In this document: positions 27,258 through 36,456 of the stretch, piece by piece | Position numbering within the stretch: position 1 is the first letter of the stretch | Layout: the number at the start of each line of letters is the position of its first letter | Translations under genes and position numbers: made by a program | Notes under the pieces: generated by a model | The model's database searches: none | The model's input: only the letters and a program-made list of their open reading frames with translations | Told to the model about the DNA's origin: nothing | NCBI GenBank assembly: GCA_030645495.1 | Contig: JAUSLV010000011.1 | Location: forward strand, 124,001-188,000 | DNA: 64,000 nt | Direction: 5' to 3' | Source: Actinomycetota bacterium | GTDB taxonomy: Bacteria; Actinomycetota; Acidimicrobiia; Acidimicrobiales; Ilumatobacteraceae

Positions 27258-27819
27258 GCTCGGCTGGTGAACGCTCGGCGCTGGCCGCTGGCACCACCGC
27301 GTCGAGGAACCGCAGCGCGGCCTGCGACAGTTCGCGTCGCCACAGGCGCACGACATCGGCGGAGGTGTCGCCGCCTGACTCGCTGGTGGGGGAGGTCGCC
27401 AGCACGTCGGCCAGCCGTGCGATGTGCGCCCGCTGGCGCTGCAGCATGTCGCTGACATCCACGCGGCACAGATCGGCCAGCACCAACTTCAGCAGCAGCT
27501 CACTGCGCAGGTCGCGCAGGTGCTCTACCGGTGTGCCGAGCCAGGCGCTCAGCTGCAGGTGTCCGGCGGGTGACGCCGAGAGGATCGTGCGCGCTCCGCC
27601 CGCCTTGCCCGGTTCTTCGCCGACCGCGACGACGTAGCCCCGAGCTGTCAGCTGGTCGAGCGCCCGGTAGGTGAGCGCCCGCGACAGGGCCCACACTCGG
27701 CCGATGTCGCCCTCCGGCTTCAGCCGAGCGGCGATGGCGAACCCGTGGCTGTCGCCCGCGCAGAGGATCCCCAGGCAGGCCCATTCACCCAGTAACAGCT
27801 GTTCGGGCGATCGGCTCAC
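27208..27819 (-). CDS. PadR-like transcriptional regulator in the molybdate operon
   Basis: A 203-residue protein whose N-terminal winged-helix region (about residues 8-85) contains GEWACLGILCAGDSHGFAIA and ALTYRALDQLTARGYVV, matching PadR family DNA-binding domains. The C-terminal part is helical and would serve dimerisation. The GTG start overlaps the modC stop by 4 bases (GTGA), placing it in the modABC operon where ModE might be expected. It probably senses molybdate status or autoregulates the operon; that is inference. Confidence 0.75.
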   Translation of the reverse strand: MSRSPEQLLLGEWACLGILCAGDSHGFAIAARLKPEGDIGRVWALSRALTYRALDQLTARGYVVAVGEEPGKAGGARTILSASPAGHLQLSAWLGTPVEHLRDLRSELLLKLVLADLCRVDVSDMLQRQRAHIARLADVLATSPTSESGGDTSADVVRLWRRELSQAALRFLDAVVPAASAERSPAELSSAIQEVVRRTTPTW

Positions 27820-28871
27820 GCGGGGTACACCTCGATGTCGGTGGCCTTGGCGGACGCATGGATCGTGTCGCCCGGTCGCAGCGCGAGCGCGTCGAATGCT
27901 TCATTGGTGATCTCGGCCGTCAGCGGCAGCTCACTCTCGATGTGCACGCGCACGCGATCGCCGATCCGATCGAGGTCGGCGATCGTGCCGGTCCAGGTGT
28001 TGCGGGCGCTGGTGCCCAGCGGCCTGTCGCGCACCAGCACCAGTGAGTGGGGGCGCAACACCGCGAACGACGGGCCGTCGGCGGCGTCGGCGATCACCAC
28101 GAGCGCCCCTGTCGCGGTCGTGAGCACGCCTCCGACGACGTCACCATGCACGAGGTTCACGCCGACGAGGTCGGCCACGTAGCGCGATCGTGGATGGGCC
28201 GTGATCTCGGCGAAGGTTCCGGTCTGCACCACACGGCCGGCCTCGATGATCGCGACGTGATCGGCCAGTGCGAACGCATCCACCGGGTCGTGCGTCACCA
28301 TCACCCGCATCCCGTCGAACGACGCGAGATGGTGGCGCAGGTCGCGACGCACGGTCGCGCGAGTTCCTGCATCGAGCGCTGCGAGCGGTTCGTCGAGCAA
28401 CAACAGCCGTGGGTCGGTGGCCAGGGCTCGCGCCAGCGCGGTGCGCTGCGCCTGCCCGCCAGAGAGTGCGCCCGGCTTGTGGAGCGCATGGTCGCCGAGA
28501 CCCACGCGATCGATCCATGCCGTCGCTCGGCGCCGAGCATCGGCGGCGGGAATCCCTCGCGCGCGCAGCCCGAACGCGACGTTCTCGAGCACGGTGAGGT
28601 TGGGGAACAGCGCGTAGTGCTGGAACACCACACCCACACCGCGCTGTTCGGGAGACACGAACACGTCGGCCGCAGGCTCGTCGACCACCACGCCGTCGAT
28701 CTCGATTCGCCCCTGGTCCAGCGGCTCCAGGCCGGCGAGCGCGCGCAGCACGGTGGTCTTGCCGGCGCCGTTGGGCCCCAGCAGTGCCAGCAGTTCCCCT
28801 GGTCGAACCGTGAACTCGACGTCGAGGTGCAGCGGACCCAACTGCCGCCGGACGGCCGCGTGCAGGCTCAC
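27816..28871 (-). CDS. modC: Molybdate ABC transporter ATP-binding protein ModC
   Basis: The 351-residue ATPase of the molybdate importer. Walker A GPNGAGKT is at residues 32-39, the signature LSGGQ at 136-140 and Walker B LLLLDEP at 156-162, followed by the H-loop in VMVTHD. The C-terminal third is a regulatory region ending in a MOP/TOBE-type domain (about 285-350, with ALRPGDTIHASAKATDIEV), which binds molybdate in ModC proteins. GTG 28871 overlaps the modB stop. Sulfate/thiosulfate or tungstate specificity cannot be excluded, but ModA favours molybdate. Confidence 0.88.
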   Translation of the reverse strand: MSLHAAVRRQLGPLHLDVEFTVRPGELLALLGPNGAGKTTVLRALAGLEPLDQGRIEIDGVVVDEPAADVFVSPEQRGVGVVFQHYALFPNLTVLENVAFGLRARGIPAADARRRATAWIDRVGLGDHALHKPGALSGGQAQRTALARALATDPRLLLLDEPLAALDAGTRATVRRDLRHHLASFDGMRVMVTHDPVDAFALADHVAIIEAGRVVQTGTFAEITAHPRSRYVADLVGVNLVHGDVVGGVLTTATGALVVIADAADGPSFAVLRPHSLVLVRDRPLGTSARNTWTGTIADLDRIGDRVRVHIESELPLTAEITNEAFDALALRPGDTIHASAKATDIEVYPA

Positions 28872-29707
28872 GACGACACCCCCACTCGATCGGCCGCGCC
28901 GAACCAGCGGTCGCGCAGCGACACGAGCACGGCGAAGGAGATGACGATCATCAACAGCGCGAGGATGATCGATTGCTCGGGGTTCGTCTCGCGCGCCAGG
29001 TACACGGCGATCGGCATCGTCTGGGTGGTGCCCGGGTAACTGCCGGCGAACGTGATCGTGGCCCCGAACTCGCCCAACGCTCGCGCCCACGACAACACCG
29101 CGCCGGCGGCCAGGGCGGGGCTGATGGCCGGCAGGGTGACACGCCGAAACGTGTACCACCGGCTGGCACCCAGCGTGCGCGCGGCGTCCTCCGGCGCTCG
29201 ATCCAGTTGCCGCAGCGCGGCTTCGACCGTGATCACCAGGAACGGCATCGCCACGAACGTCTGCGCCACCACGACCGCAGCGGTGGTGTAGGGCAGTTGG
29301 TAGTCGAACCAGCGGTACAGCCACTGGCCAACCACCCCGCGACGGCCGAGCGCGAACAACAGCGCCACGCCACCCACCACCGGCGGCAGCACCATGGAGA
29401 GCGTGCACAGCGCCCGCAGCGCGCTACGGCCCGGGAAGGTGCTGCGAGCCAGCATCCAGGCCAGGGGCACGCCGAACACGATCGACAACGCGGTGGCCCA
29501 CAGCGAGGTCTGCAGCGAGAGCCGTAGTGCCGTCAGCGAGTCGTGGTCGCTGAGGTACGTCCAGGCCTTCGACCATGGCGCCCTCCACAGCAGGCCCAGC
29601 AACGGGAGTGCGAAGAACAGCACCGCCACGCCGGCGAACGCCAACACCGGGGCCGGTACCCGGCCGGCCGAACGGCCGCGCCCGCCCCGGTGTCGACGTT
29701 CGGTCAC
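28868..29707 (-). CDS. modB: Molybdate ABC transporter permease ModB
   Basis: A 279-residue inner-membrane permease with six predicted helices. The EAA-type coupling loop is EDAARTLGASRWYTFRRVTL, followed by the ModB-like LSWARALGEFGATITFAGSY. GTG 29707 overlaps the modA stop, and its own stop overlaps modC, so all four genes of the operon are translationally linked. Confidence 0.9.
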   Translation of the reverse strand: MTERRHRGGRGRSAGRVPAPVLAFAGVAVLFFALPLLGLLWRAPWSKAWTYLSDHDSLTALRLSLQTSLWATALSIVFGVPLAWMLARSTFPGRSALRALCTLSMVLPPVVGGVALLFALGRRGVVGQWLYRWFDYQLPYTTAAVVVAQTFVAMPFLVITVEAALRQLDRAPEDAARTLGASRWYTFRRVTLPAISPALAAGAVLSWARALGEFGATITFAGSYPGTTQTMPIAVYLARETNPEQSIILALLMIVISFAVLVSLRDRWFGAADRVGVSS

Positions 29708-30486
29708 GGCGCCAGGAACCCGTACGTGGCGAGGATCGCCTGCCCATCGGCGCTGGTGACGAAGTCGATGAACGCCTGCGCTGCGTCAGCGTGCTGCGCA
29801 TCCTTGGTGACGACGATCGGGTAGTTGCTGATCACGTTCACGTCCGCGGGAATGTCGACCCCCTCGGCGGCGCTGCCGGCGGCCTGCACATCCGTCACGA
29901 ACACGATGCCGGCGTCGGCCTCGCCCGCGGTCACCTTGGTGACGACACCCTTCACCTTGTCCTCCAGGCTCTTGGGGGTGACGGTGACCGCGGCGTTGGC
30001 GAGGATCGCTACCGCGCCCTTGCCACACGGCACGCTCCCGGCGCACAGCACGACGACGAGATCCGGGTCGGCAAGGTCGGCGACCGTGGCGATCCCCTTC
30101 GGGTTGCCCTGCTCGACGATGATCGCGAACGAGTTGCGGGCCATGACCACCGGGTCGGTGGCGTTCAGCGCGGCATCGGTGATCTTGGCCATGGTGGCGT
30201 CGTCGGCCGACACGAACACGTCCGCGGGGGCACCCTCGCTGATCTGGGTGACGAGATCCGATGAGCCGGCGAAGCTGAACGTGACGTTCGCTTCGGGGTT
30301 GGCGGCCGTGAACGCGTCACCGATCTCGGTGAATGCCTCGGTGAGCGACGATGCGGCGAGGACCACCACGTCGCCGGTGGTGCCGGGTGCCGTCGTTGTC
30401 GGTGCTCCGTTGTCGTCGCTGCATGCTGCTGCGAACAACGAACACAGCACGAGGGTCGCCACGAGCGGAGTGTGCAGGCGTCGCAT
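29704..30486 (-). CDS. modA: Molybdate ABC transporter substrate-binding lipoprotein ModA
   Basis: A 260-residue binding protein, exported as a lipoprotein (lipobox AAAC, Cys22). The mature part has VLAASSLTEAFTEIGDAF, FSFAGSSDLVTQI and GAPADVFVSAD, the oxyanion-binding pattern of ModA, and VMARNSFAIIVEQGNPKGI in the second lobe. It captures molybdate outside the membrane for ModB and ModC. It opens the operon, with a perfect palindrome 11 bases upstream of the ATG. Confidence 0.92.
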   Translation of the reverse strand: MRRLHTPLVATLVLCSLFAAACSDDNGAPTTTAPGTTGDVVVLAASSLTEAFTEIGDAFTAANPEANVTFSFAGSSDLVTQISEGAPADVFVSADDATMAKITDAALNATDPVVMARNSFAIIVEQGNPKGIATVADLADPDLVVVLCAGSVPCGKGAVAILANAAVTVTPKSLEDKVKGVVTKVTAGEADAGIVFVTDVQAAGSAAEGVDIPADVNVISNYPIVVTKDAQHADAAQAFIDFVTSADGQAILATYGFLAP

Positions 30487-30496
30487 GTTGCGACAA

Positions 30497-30513
30497 TAGT
30501 CAACGAATGACTA
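30497..30513. promoter_or_regulatory. Palindromic operator candidate of the modABC operon
   Basis: TAGTCA (30497-30502) and TGACTA (30508-30513) form a perfect inverted repeat with a 5-base spacer, 10 bases upstream of modA. A TATTGT hexamer, a possible -10, lies between the palindrome and the start on the reverse strand. A repressor bound here would block initiation; the operon's own PadR-like protein is the natural candidate. Confidence 0.6.
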
Positions 30514-30600
30514 ACAGGGGACATCGGACGCTGTCCGCTCTCGCTGGTGGCTCGCCAGCCCCTCCTGTTAGGTTCGCCCGAATGACCGGGAGGGGTGCCT

Positions 30601-31389
30601 GTGAGTGATGCCGTGAAGTTCGGTGACGTCGGCGTCAGCCGGTTGGGGCACGTGGCGATCGTGGAGCTGCAGCGCCCACCCGACAACTCCATCGACATCG
30701 AACTCGTGCGCTCGATCGCCGACGCGTTCGACACCCTGGAGGCCGACCCCACGTGCCGCGCGATCGTGCTGTGCAGCGCCGGCAAGCACTTCTGCGCCGG
30801 TGCCCGTTTGGGGGGAGCCAGCGATCCGATCGCCGCTGCAGCATCGCTGGGCCACAACCCGCTCTACGCGCAGGCGGTTCGCCTGTTCGCCGGTTCGATC
30901 CCCGTGGTGGCAGCCGTGCACGGTGCCGCCATCGGCGCCGGCGTGGGCCTCGCGCTGGCGGCCGACATCCGCGTCACGTGCAGCGAGGCGCGCTTCGCAG
31001 TGAACTTCTCGCGGCTGGGGTTCCACCCCGGCTTCGGCATCAGCTACACGTTGCCGCGCGTGATCGGCGAGGCGCGGGCGATGGACCTGATGTACACCGG
31101 CCGCAGGATCACCGGCGACGAGGCCGTCGCGATCGGGTTGTGCGAGCGACTGGTGCCGCTCGACGACGTGCGAACGGTAGCGATCGAGATCGCCACCGAG
31201 ATCGCCGGCTCGGCACCGCTGGCCGTTCGTGCCATTCGGCGCACCTTGCGCGCTGGTCTGGCGGCGCAGGTGAAGGCGGCCACCGACCACGAACACTCGG
31301 CACAAGTGGGGCTGCGCGCCACTGAGGACTACGAGGAAGGCGTGAAGGCCTACGCCGAACGCCGACCGCCCGACTTCCAGGCTCGCTGA
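30601..31389 (+). CDS. Enoyl-CoA hydratase/isomerase family protein, atypical active site
   Basis: A 262-residue crotonase-fold protein. The oxyanion-hole segments CSAGKHFCAGARL and GAAIGAGVGLALAADIRV are clear. By motif alignment both hydratase glutamates are absent: the position of the first (GxxCELA) is glycine, and that of the second (PEI) is phenylalanine in VNFSRLGFHPGFG. It may therefore be an isomerase, a hydrolase or a hydratase using other residues. The GTG at 30601 is preferred over the GTG at 30595, as GGGAGG lies 6-7 bases before it. It heads a forward unit with a hotdog protein and a ligase. Confidence 0.83.
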   Translation: MSDAVKFGDVGVSRLGHVAIVELQRPPDNSIDIELVRSIADAFDTLEADPTCRAIVLCSAGKHFCAGARLGGASDPIAAAASLGHNPLYAQAVRLFAGSIPVVAAVHGAAIGAGVGLALAADIRVTCSEARFAVNFSRLGFHPGFGISYTLPRVIGEARAMDLMYTGRRITGDEAVAIGLCERLVPLDDVRTVAIEIATEIAGSAPLAVRAIRRTLRAGLAAQVKAATDHEHSAQVGLRATEDYEEGVKAYAERRPPDFQAR

Positions 31390-31436
31390 GCCCGGCAGTT
31401 CGCACGCACATTCGCATCGACGATCTGGGGGATCAC

Positions 31437-32297
31437 ATGGGTAACGAGAGCATGGGCGACATCCGCACGCTGACGCCCGAGCAGCACTGGCGGCACTTCG
31501 AGCTGTCGTGGCAAGCGCTGCAGAGCTACACATATCTGGGCAAGGGCACGCCGTTCCTCGATACGGGGGTCGATGCGGAGGAGATGCCGCTGCGCCACGA
31601 CATGCGTAACAGCACGGGGGGCGTGATGGCCGCGCCGCTGTGCATCGCCTCGCCCGAGCCGTACTGGCGCGATGACGAGTGCGTGCCGGCGCCGGTGACG
31701 ATGTGCTACGACATCCTCGATCCTGGCCACGACGTGAAGCGCGTGCACGTGGTGCGCGATGTCGTCAGTGTCGGCCGGCAGATGGGGTTCAGCCGCTCGC
31801 GCATCGTCGACGCCGATGACCACTCGCGCGTGCTGGCCATCTCCAGCGGGTGTGGTGTCAGCCTCGGCGGCGTGCCGCCTGGTTTCTACCTGGTCGACAA
31901 CCCGGTCAACGACGCACCCGATTCGCCCGACCTGCCGCCGCTGCGCACGGTGTTCGGCATCGAAGATCAGGCCGACGGGTCGGTGAGCATCGCCAAGGTC
32001 ACACCTGCGTTGTCCTCGCCTCACTCGGCCCTGCACCTCGGCCCGATCAACATCGCGATGGAGGCGGTGGCGATGGACGAACTTGACCGTGCCACGGGCA
32101 CGATCGACTGGCAGGTCGAGCAGTGGCACGTGATGATGGTGAAGCCCGGCTACCACGGCCCGTTCGTCGCTCGCGCGGCCGTGGTGGGGGCACAGAGCCC
32201 CACCGGCCGGATCGGGGTGGAGGTCACGATGACCGACGAGGGGGCCAAGGGCCGCATCATCGCCACTGCCTCGGCGTCGTTCCGGCGCGTCCGCTGA
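31437..32297 (+). CDS. Hotdog-fold thioesterase-like protein
   Basis: A 286-residue protein with a PaaI-like hotdog N-terminal half (around VTMCYDILDPGHDVKRVHVV) and a second half rich in beta strands. The sequence is not close to a characterised enzyme. It lies between an enoyl-CoA hydratase family gene and an acyl-CoA ligase, 48 bases after the former, so a role in acyl-CoA thioester turnover is plausible. ATG 31437 is 8 bases after a GGGGG stretch; an internal ATG at 31452 is possible. Confidence 0.6.
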   Translation: MGNESMGDIRTLTPEQHWRHFELSWQALQSYTYLGKGTPFLDTGVDAEEMPLRHDMRNSTGGVMAAPLCIASPEPYWRDDECVPAPVTMCYDILDPGHDVKRVHVVRDVVSVGRQMGFSRSRIVDADDHSRVLAISSGCGVSLGGVPPGFYLVDNPVNDAPDSPDLPPLRTVFGIEDQADGSVSIAKVTPALSSPHSALHLGPINIAMEAVAMDELDRATGTIDWQVEQWHVMMVKPGYHGPFVARAAVVGAQSPTGRIGVEVTMTDEGAKGRIIATASASFRRVR

Positions 32298-32308
32298 CCG
32301 CTCGCGAC

Positions 32309-33802
32309 ATGGCTGGCCCGCTCGCCGTCGTCGGCACGTTCGACACCATCGATCAGTTGATGCTCGCTGCCGCCGACCAGATCGGCGAGCACGAGGCATT
32401 CGTCGAGGTGGCCACCGGTCGTCGGCTCACGTTCGGTCAATGGGTCGCCGCCGGGCGTTCTGTGGCGCGACAGCTGCATGCGCTCGGTGTGCGCAATGGC
32501 GATGTGGTCGCCGTCGCGCTGTCGCCCTCGATCGACTATGCGGTCGGGTGTGTCGGTGCATTGTTCGCCGGGGCGGTCGTCACGGGTGTCAACAGCCGCT
32601 TGGGGCCGCGTGAGGTGGCGGGCATCTTCGATCGTTGCCGGCCTGCTGCGGTGATCGCCGACGCATCGTTCGACGTTCCCGAGGGGCATTCGCCGCTGTG
32701 CCTCGCGCCGTCCGCCTTCGACCTGGCGGGCGCTCCGCTCACGCCGATGCCGGTGCTGGTCGCCGCCGACCCGGCAGTGATCATCTGGACCAGCGGCACC
32801 ACTGGTGTGCCCAAGGGTGCCTGGTTCGACCACCGCAATCTCGAGGCCGCCGTGCGCTCGGCGGGGGAGATGACGCACGCGTTCGACCGCAGGTTGGGCG
32901 GCCTGCCGTTGGCTCACGCCGGCTACATGGCCAAGCTGTGGGAGCAGTTCGCAATGGGCCTCACCATCGTGCTCACGCCCGTGCCATGGACGGCACAGAT
33001 GATGCTGCAGGTGCTCACCAACGAGCGGATCAACGTCGGCGCCGGAGTGCCCACGCAGTTCGTGAAGTTGCTGGAGCTACCCGAGACCGCCACGGCCGAC
33101 TTCTCGCAACTACGAGTGTGCCTGTCCGCCACTGCGCCAGCTGCGCCCGAACTCGTCCAGCGCATCCGCGCGACCCTTGGAGCTCCCGTGATCGTGCGCT
33201 ACGCGATGACCGAGTCGCCATCGATCACCGGCACCGACCCCGACGACCCGCCCGACGTCCAGTTCCGTACGGTCGGTCGCCCGCAAGAGGGCATGAGTGT
33301 GCGCGTGGTCGACGAAGCGGGTTGCGAGGTGCGCGCGGGCGTCGTGGGTCGTGTGCAGATCAGCGGGCCGTGCGTGATGCGCGGCTACTGGCGTGATCCC
33401 TTGCAGACGGCGGCCGTGCTCGGAGCCGACGGCTGGCTGACCAGCGGCGATCTCGGCCGCTTCGACGCCGCCGGCAACCTGTCGTTGGTGGGCCGCGCCG
33501 GCGACATGTACATCCGCGGCGGCTACAACGTGTACCCGCTGGAAGTGGAGAACGTGCTCGTCGAGCACCCTGCGATCGCCGCCGCGGCCGTGATCGGCAA
33601 GCCCGCGAACGCATTGGGTGAGATCGGTGTGGCGTTCGTCGTGGTCGAGCCTGAAGCCCAGGCACCGGCCCGCGACGAGCTGCGTGCATGGGTACGTGAC
33701 CGACTTGCCGACTACAAGGCCCCCGACGAAGTGGTGGTGCTCGGCGCGCTGCCTCTCACCCCGATGGCCAAGGTGGACAAGCATGCGCTACGCAGTTCGT
33801 GA
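32309..33802 (+). CDS. Acyl-CoA synthetase (AMP-binding ligase)
   Basis: A 497-residue ANL-superfamily ligase. The phosphate loop is TSGTTGVPKG (161-170), the adenine/AMP motif is YAMTES, then TSGDLGRFD and YNVYPLEVE, and the C-terminal catalytic lysine is in PLTPMAKVDK. It activates a carboxylic acid to its CoA thioester via an acyl-adenylate, the entry step for the beta-oxidation genes around it. Chain length or ring specificity is not readable. The ATG at 32309 is 11 bases after the previous stop. Confidence 0.92.
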   Translation: MAGPLAVVGTFDTIDQLMLAAADQIGEHEAFVEVATGRRLTFGQWVAAGRSVARQLHALGVRNGDVVAVALSPSIDYAVGCVGALFAGAVVTGVNSRLGPREVAGIFDRCRPAAVIADASFDVPEGHSPLCLAPSAFDLAGAPLTPMPVLVAADPAVIIWTSGTTGVPKGAWFDHRNLEAAVRSAGEMTHAFDRRLGGLPLAHAGYMAKLWEQFAMGLTIVLTPVPWTAQMMLQVLTNERINVGAGVPTQFVKLLELPETATADFSQLRVCLSATAPAAPELVQRIRATLGAPVIVRYAMTESPSITGTDPDDPPDVQFRTVGRPQEGMSVRVVDEAGCEVRAGVVGRVQISGPCVMRGYWRDPLQTAAVLGADGWLTSGDLGRFDAAGNLSLVGRAGDMYIRGGYNVYPLEVENVLVEHPAIAAAAVIGKPANALGEIGVAFVVVEPEAQAPARDELRAWVRDRLADYKAPDEVVVLGALPLTPMAKVDKHALRSS

Positions 33803-33893
33803 CCCAAACGGCGTTCGAAGAACGCGCCGCCGACAGGTGGGGCTAGAGTCAGCTACGCGTGGCGTTGGCCGTCGCGTAGTCCCTGGAGAACCG

Positions 33894-34433
33894 ATGAAAC
33901 CCCGGCGCGCAGCAATGGCATTGACAAGTGGACTGCTCGGCGTGGTCGGTTTCGCGTTCGCCGCCGCCTCGCCGGCCGCAGCAGGCCCCGTACCGGTTGC
34001 CGGTGTGCCGACTGGCTGTGAAAGCGGCGTGGATGGTTGCCCGAGCGTGTCGTTCCGGGTCGTCTGCGCTACCGACGGTGCACACATCCAGGTCGAGTTG
34101 CGCGACTCGGCGCCGTTCACGTATGAGGTGTTCGTCGACGATCTGAACACCCCGGTCTTCGACGATCCGTTGCTCGACACCGGCAACGAGTACCTCGACC
34201 TCGGCGTGTACGCGAACGGGGTGCACGCGGTGTCGGTGAACTGGCTCGATTCGCCAGATGGATCGCCCTATTACGAGAACCGGGCATTGTCCGTCGGCTG
34301 CCCCGCGCTCGACGACTCGGGGGCTGGCGTTCCGCCCGTCGGCGGTAGCACCTCCCCGATCCTGCTGGTGGGCGGCGCCTTGGTCGCGCTCGGCGGGGGC
34401 CTGCTGCTCGCTCGTCGCCGGCGCTGGGCCTGA
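33894..34433 (+). CDS. Secreted surface protein with C-terminal membrane anchor
   Basis: A 179-residue protein with a Sec signal peptide (MKPRRAAMALTSGLLG onward, cleavage likely after AAAG or SPAAAG) and an extracellular domain with three cysteines. A C-terminal transmembrane helix is followed by RRRR, like sortase-type sorting signals, but no LPxTG is present (VPPVGG instead). A GGAGA ribosome site precedes ATG 33894. Its position in a fatty-acid gene island may be incidental. No family is recognised. Confidence 0.65.
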   Translation: MKPRRAAMALTSGLLGVVGFAFAAASPAAAGPVPVAGVPTGCESGVDGCPSVSFRVVCATDGAHIQVELRDSAPFTYEVFVDDLNTPVFDDPLLDTGNEYLDLGVYANGVHAVSVNWLDSPDGSPYYENRALSVGCPALDDSGAGVPPVGGSTSPILLVGGALVALGGGLLLARRRRWA

Positions 34434-34454
34434 GGCGAGTGCGTCGCGGCACGC

Positions 34455-35600
34455 ATGGGTTTCGACGAGGCGGCGTTCACGACACGGTGTGAGGCGTGGT
34501 TCGTCGCGCACTGCGAGCCGCTCGACCCCGAGCGTCACGACCCGCCTGGGCTGATCCCGTACACCACCGTCGATCACGATGCGCCGTTGCGTGCAGCACG
34601 CGCTCACCAGCGGGGGTTGTGGGCCGCGGGTCTCGCCGGCCTGTGCATGCCCCGCGAGTTCGGTGGCCAGGGGCTGCCGCCGGCCGCCGACGCGGCGTTC
34701 AACCGGGTGGCTGCCGGCTATGCAGTGCCGTCGATGATCCCGTTGAGCGTCGGGCTCTCGCTGGCCGCCCCGACCATCGCCGAGTTCGGCAGCGATGCGA
34801 TGCGCACGGAACACATCCCGCGCATTTTCGCGGCCGACGACGTGTGGTGCCAGTTGTTCTCCGAGCCCGATGCCGGGTCGGATCTCGCGTCGCTGCGCGC
34901 CGCTGCCGATCGCGTTGCCGGCGGTTACGTCGTCACCGGGCAGAAGGTGTGGACGTCGTTCGCCCAGCACTCGGCGTACGGGCTGCTGCTGGCGCGAACC
35001 ACCCGGTCGGAAGCCAAGCATCGTGGGCTGTCGCTGTTCGCCGTGCCGATGCACCTGCCCGGCATGCGTATTCGGCCGTTGAAGGAGATGACCGGGGGCA
35101 CACACTTCAACGAGGTGTTCTTCGACGACGTGTTCGTTCCTGAGGAGTGCCTTCTCGGGGCCGAGGGTGAGGGCTGGACCGTGGCCATGTTCACGCTCGG
35201 CAACGAACGCAACCTCACGATGCAGCGCACCCGGCCGAAGTGGAAGCGCCTCGCCGAACTTGCCCGACGATCGGGTGTCGCCGCCGACCCGGTGGTAAGG
35301 GCCCGTCTCACCGACATCGCGATGCGCGAGGAGATGCAACGGTGGAACGCGATGCGCAGCCCCGCTGTGCCGGCGTCGATGGGCAAGCTGATGGGTGCCC
35401 AGCTCGAACAACTGGCCTCCACCACGGCGGCCGATCTGCTGGGAGCGGCGGCAATGGCGCACGAGGTCGGCGACACTGCCACCGAGGCCGCGGTGCACTG
35501 GTTCCTCGGCGCTCGCGCCAACAGCATCGCCGGGGGTACCGACGAGGTGCAGCGCAACATCCTCGCAGAGCGTGTGCTCGGCCTGCCCCGTATGGGCTGA
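34455..35600 (+). CDS. Acyl-CoA dehydrogenase
   Basis: A 381-residue FAD enzyme that desaturates an acyl-CoA at the alpha-beta bond. It shows the family segments GLAGLCMPREFGGQG, QLFSEPDAGSDLASL, the FAD-binding TGQKVWTS, and near the end AGGTDEVQRNILAERVLGLP. It follows the surface protein gene by 21 bases and converges on an enoyl-CoA hydratase gene, fitting beta-oxidation of the acid activated by the ligase at 32309. Which chain is used is unknown. Confidence 0.9.
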   Translation: MGFDEAAFTTRCEAWFVAHCEPLDPERHDPPGLIPYTTVDHDAPLRAARAHQRGLWAAGLAGLCMPREFGGQGLPPAADAAFNRVAAGYAVPSMIPLSVGLSLAAPTIAEFGSDAMRTEHIPRIFAADDVWCQLFSEPDAGSDLASLRAAADRVAGGYVVTGQKVWTSFAQHSAYGLLLARTTRSEAKHRGLSLFAVPMHLPGMRIRPLKEMTGGTHFNEVFFDDVFVPEECLLGAEGEGWTVAMFTLGNERNLTMQRTRPKWKRLAELARRSGVAADPVVRARLTDIAMREEMQRWNAMRSPAVPASMGKLMGAQLEQLASTTAADLLGAAAMAHEVGDTATEAAVHWFLGARANSIAGGTDEVQRNILAERVLGLPRMG

Positions 35601-35604
35601 GCCG

Positions 35605-36417
35605 CTACTTCTGCAGGAACGCGTTCACCTTCTCCATGTACTCGGGAGACGTGAACAGCAAGGTCTGTGCCAGGCGGTCGATCTCGCGGGCGGTTCGCCG
35701 ATCGACCTCGGCGGCCATGTCGATGGTGGCCTTCGCCACGCCCAGCGCCTCGCGGGAGAACCCGGCGAGCTTGTGTGCGAATGCGGATACAGCTGCGTCG
35801 AGTTCGGCCGCCGGGTACACCCGGTGCACGAAGCCCATGTTCAGCGCTTGACCCGCGGGCACCAGCTCTCCGCTCATCACCAGCCACTTCGCCCAGTGCG
35901 GGCCCACCAGCCGGGTGAGGCGGCTGATGCCGCCCGAGCCGGGGATCACCGCCAGGTTCTGTACTTCGGGCAGGCCGAACGCGGCGGTGTCGGCGGCCAG
36001 ACGGAAGTCGCACGACGAACCCATCTCCACGCCCACGCCGAGGCACGGGCCATGCACCGCGAGGATCACCGGCTTCTCCACGGCCTCGATGCGATCGAAC
36101 AGGTCGTGGTGCGCCTGTGCGCGGTACTGCCGGCGCATGTTCGAACCACGCACCACGCCGTCGGTGCCCTCGCCGAGGTTGCCGGCCATGCCGGCGATGT
36201 CGGCACCAGACGTGAAGAAGCGGCCTTCGGCACGGATCACCATCACCCGCACGTCGTCCTGTGTCTCCAGCGCCGTGAGCGCGTCGGCGATCGCGGAGAA
36301 CATCGCCGGGCTGACCGCGTTGCGCTTGTCGTCGCGCGTGAACGTGACGGTGATGACCGCACCATCGACGTCGGTGCGGCTGTGGGCGGGTGCGGGGCTG
36401 TCGCTCATGCGCGCCAC
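35605..36417 (-). CDS. Enoyl-CoA hydratase
   Basis: A 270-residue crotonase-family enzyme. Unlike the gene at 30601 it keeps both hydratase glutamates: one in GVGVEMGSSCD and one in LPEVQNLAVIPGSGG. It also has the oxyanion segment GRFFTSGADIAGMAG. It hydrates trans-2-enoyl-CoA to 3-hydroxyacyl-CoA. The stop is 5 bases from the convergent acyl-CoA dehydrogenase stop, a matching pair of consecutive beta-oxidation steps. It sits 39 bases downstream of a family III CoA transferase on the same strand. Confidence 0.9.
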   Translation of the reverse strand: MARMSDSPAPAHSRTDVDGAVITVTFTRDDKRNAVSPAMFSAIADALTALETQDDVRVMVIRAEGRFFTSGADIAGMAGNLGEGTDGVVRGSNMRRQYRAQAHHDLFDRIEAVEKPVILAVHGPCLGVGVEMGSSCDFRLAADTAAFGLPEVQNLAVIPGSGGISRLTRLVGPHWAKWLVMSGELVPAGQALNMGFVHRVYPAAELDAAVSAFAHKLAGFSREALGVAKATIDMAAEVDRRTAREIDRLAQTLLFTSPEYMEKVNAFLQK

Positions 36418-36456
36418 GGTACCGCTGCCCCCGTTTCGGTGGTGTGTCCGCGCGTC

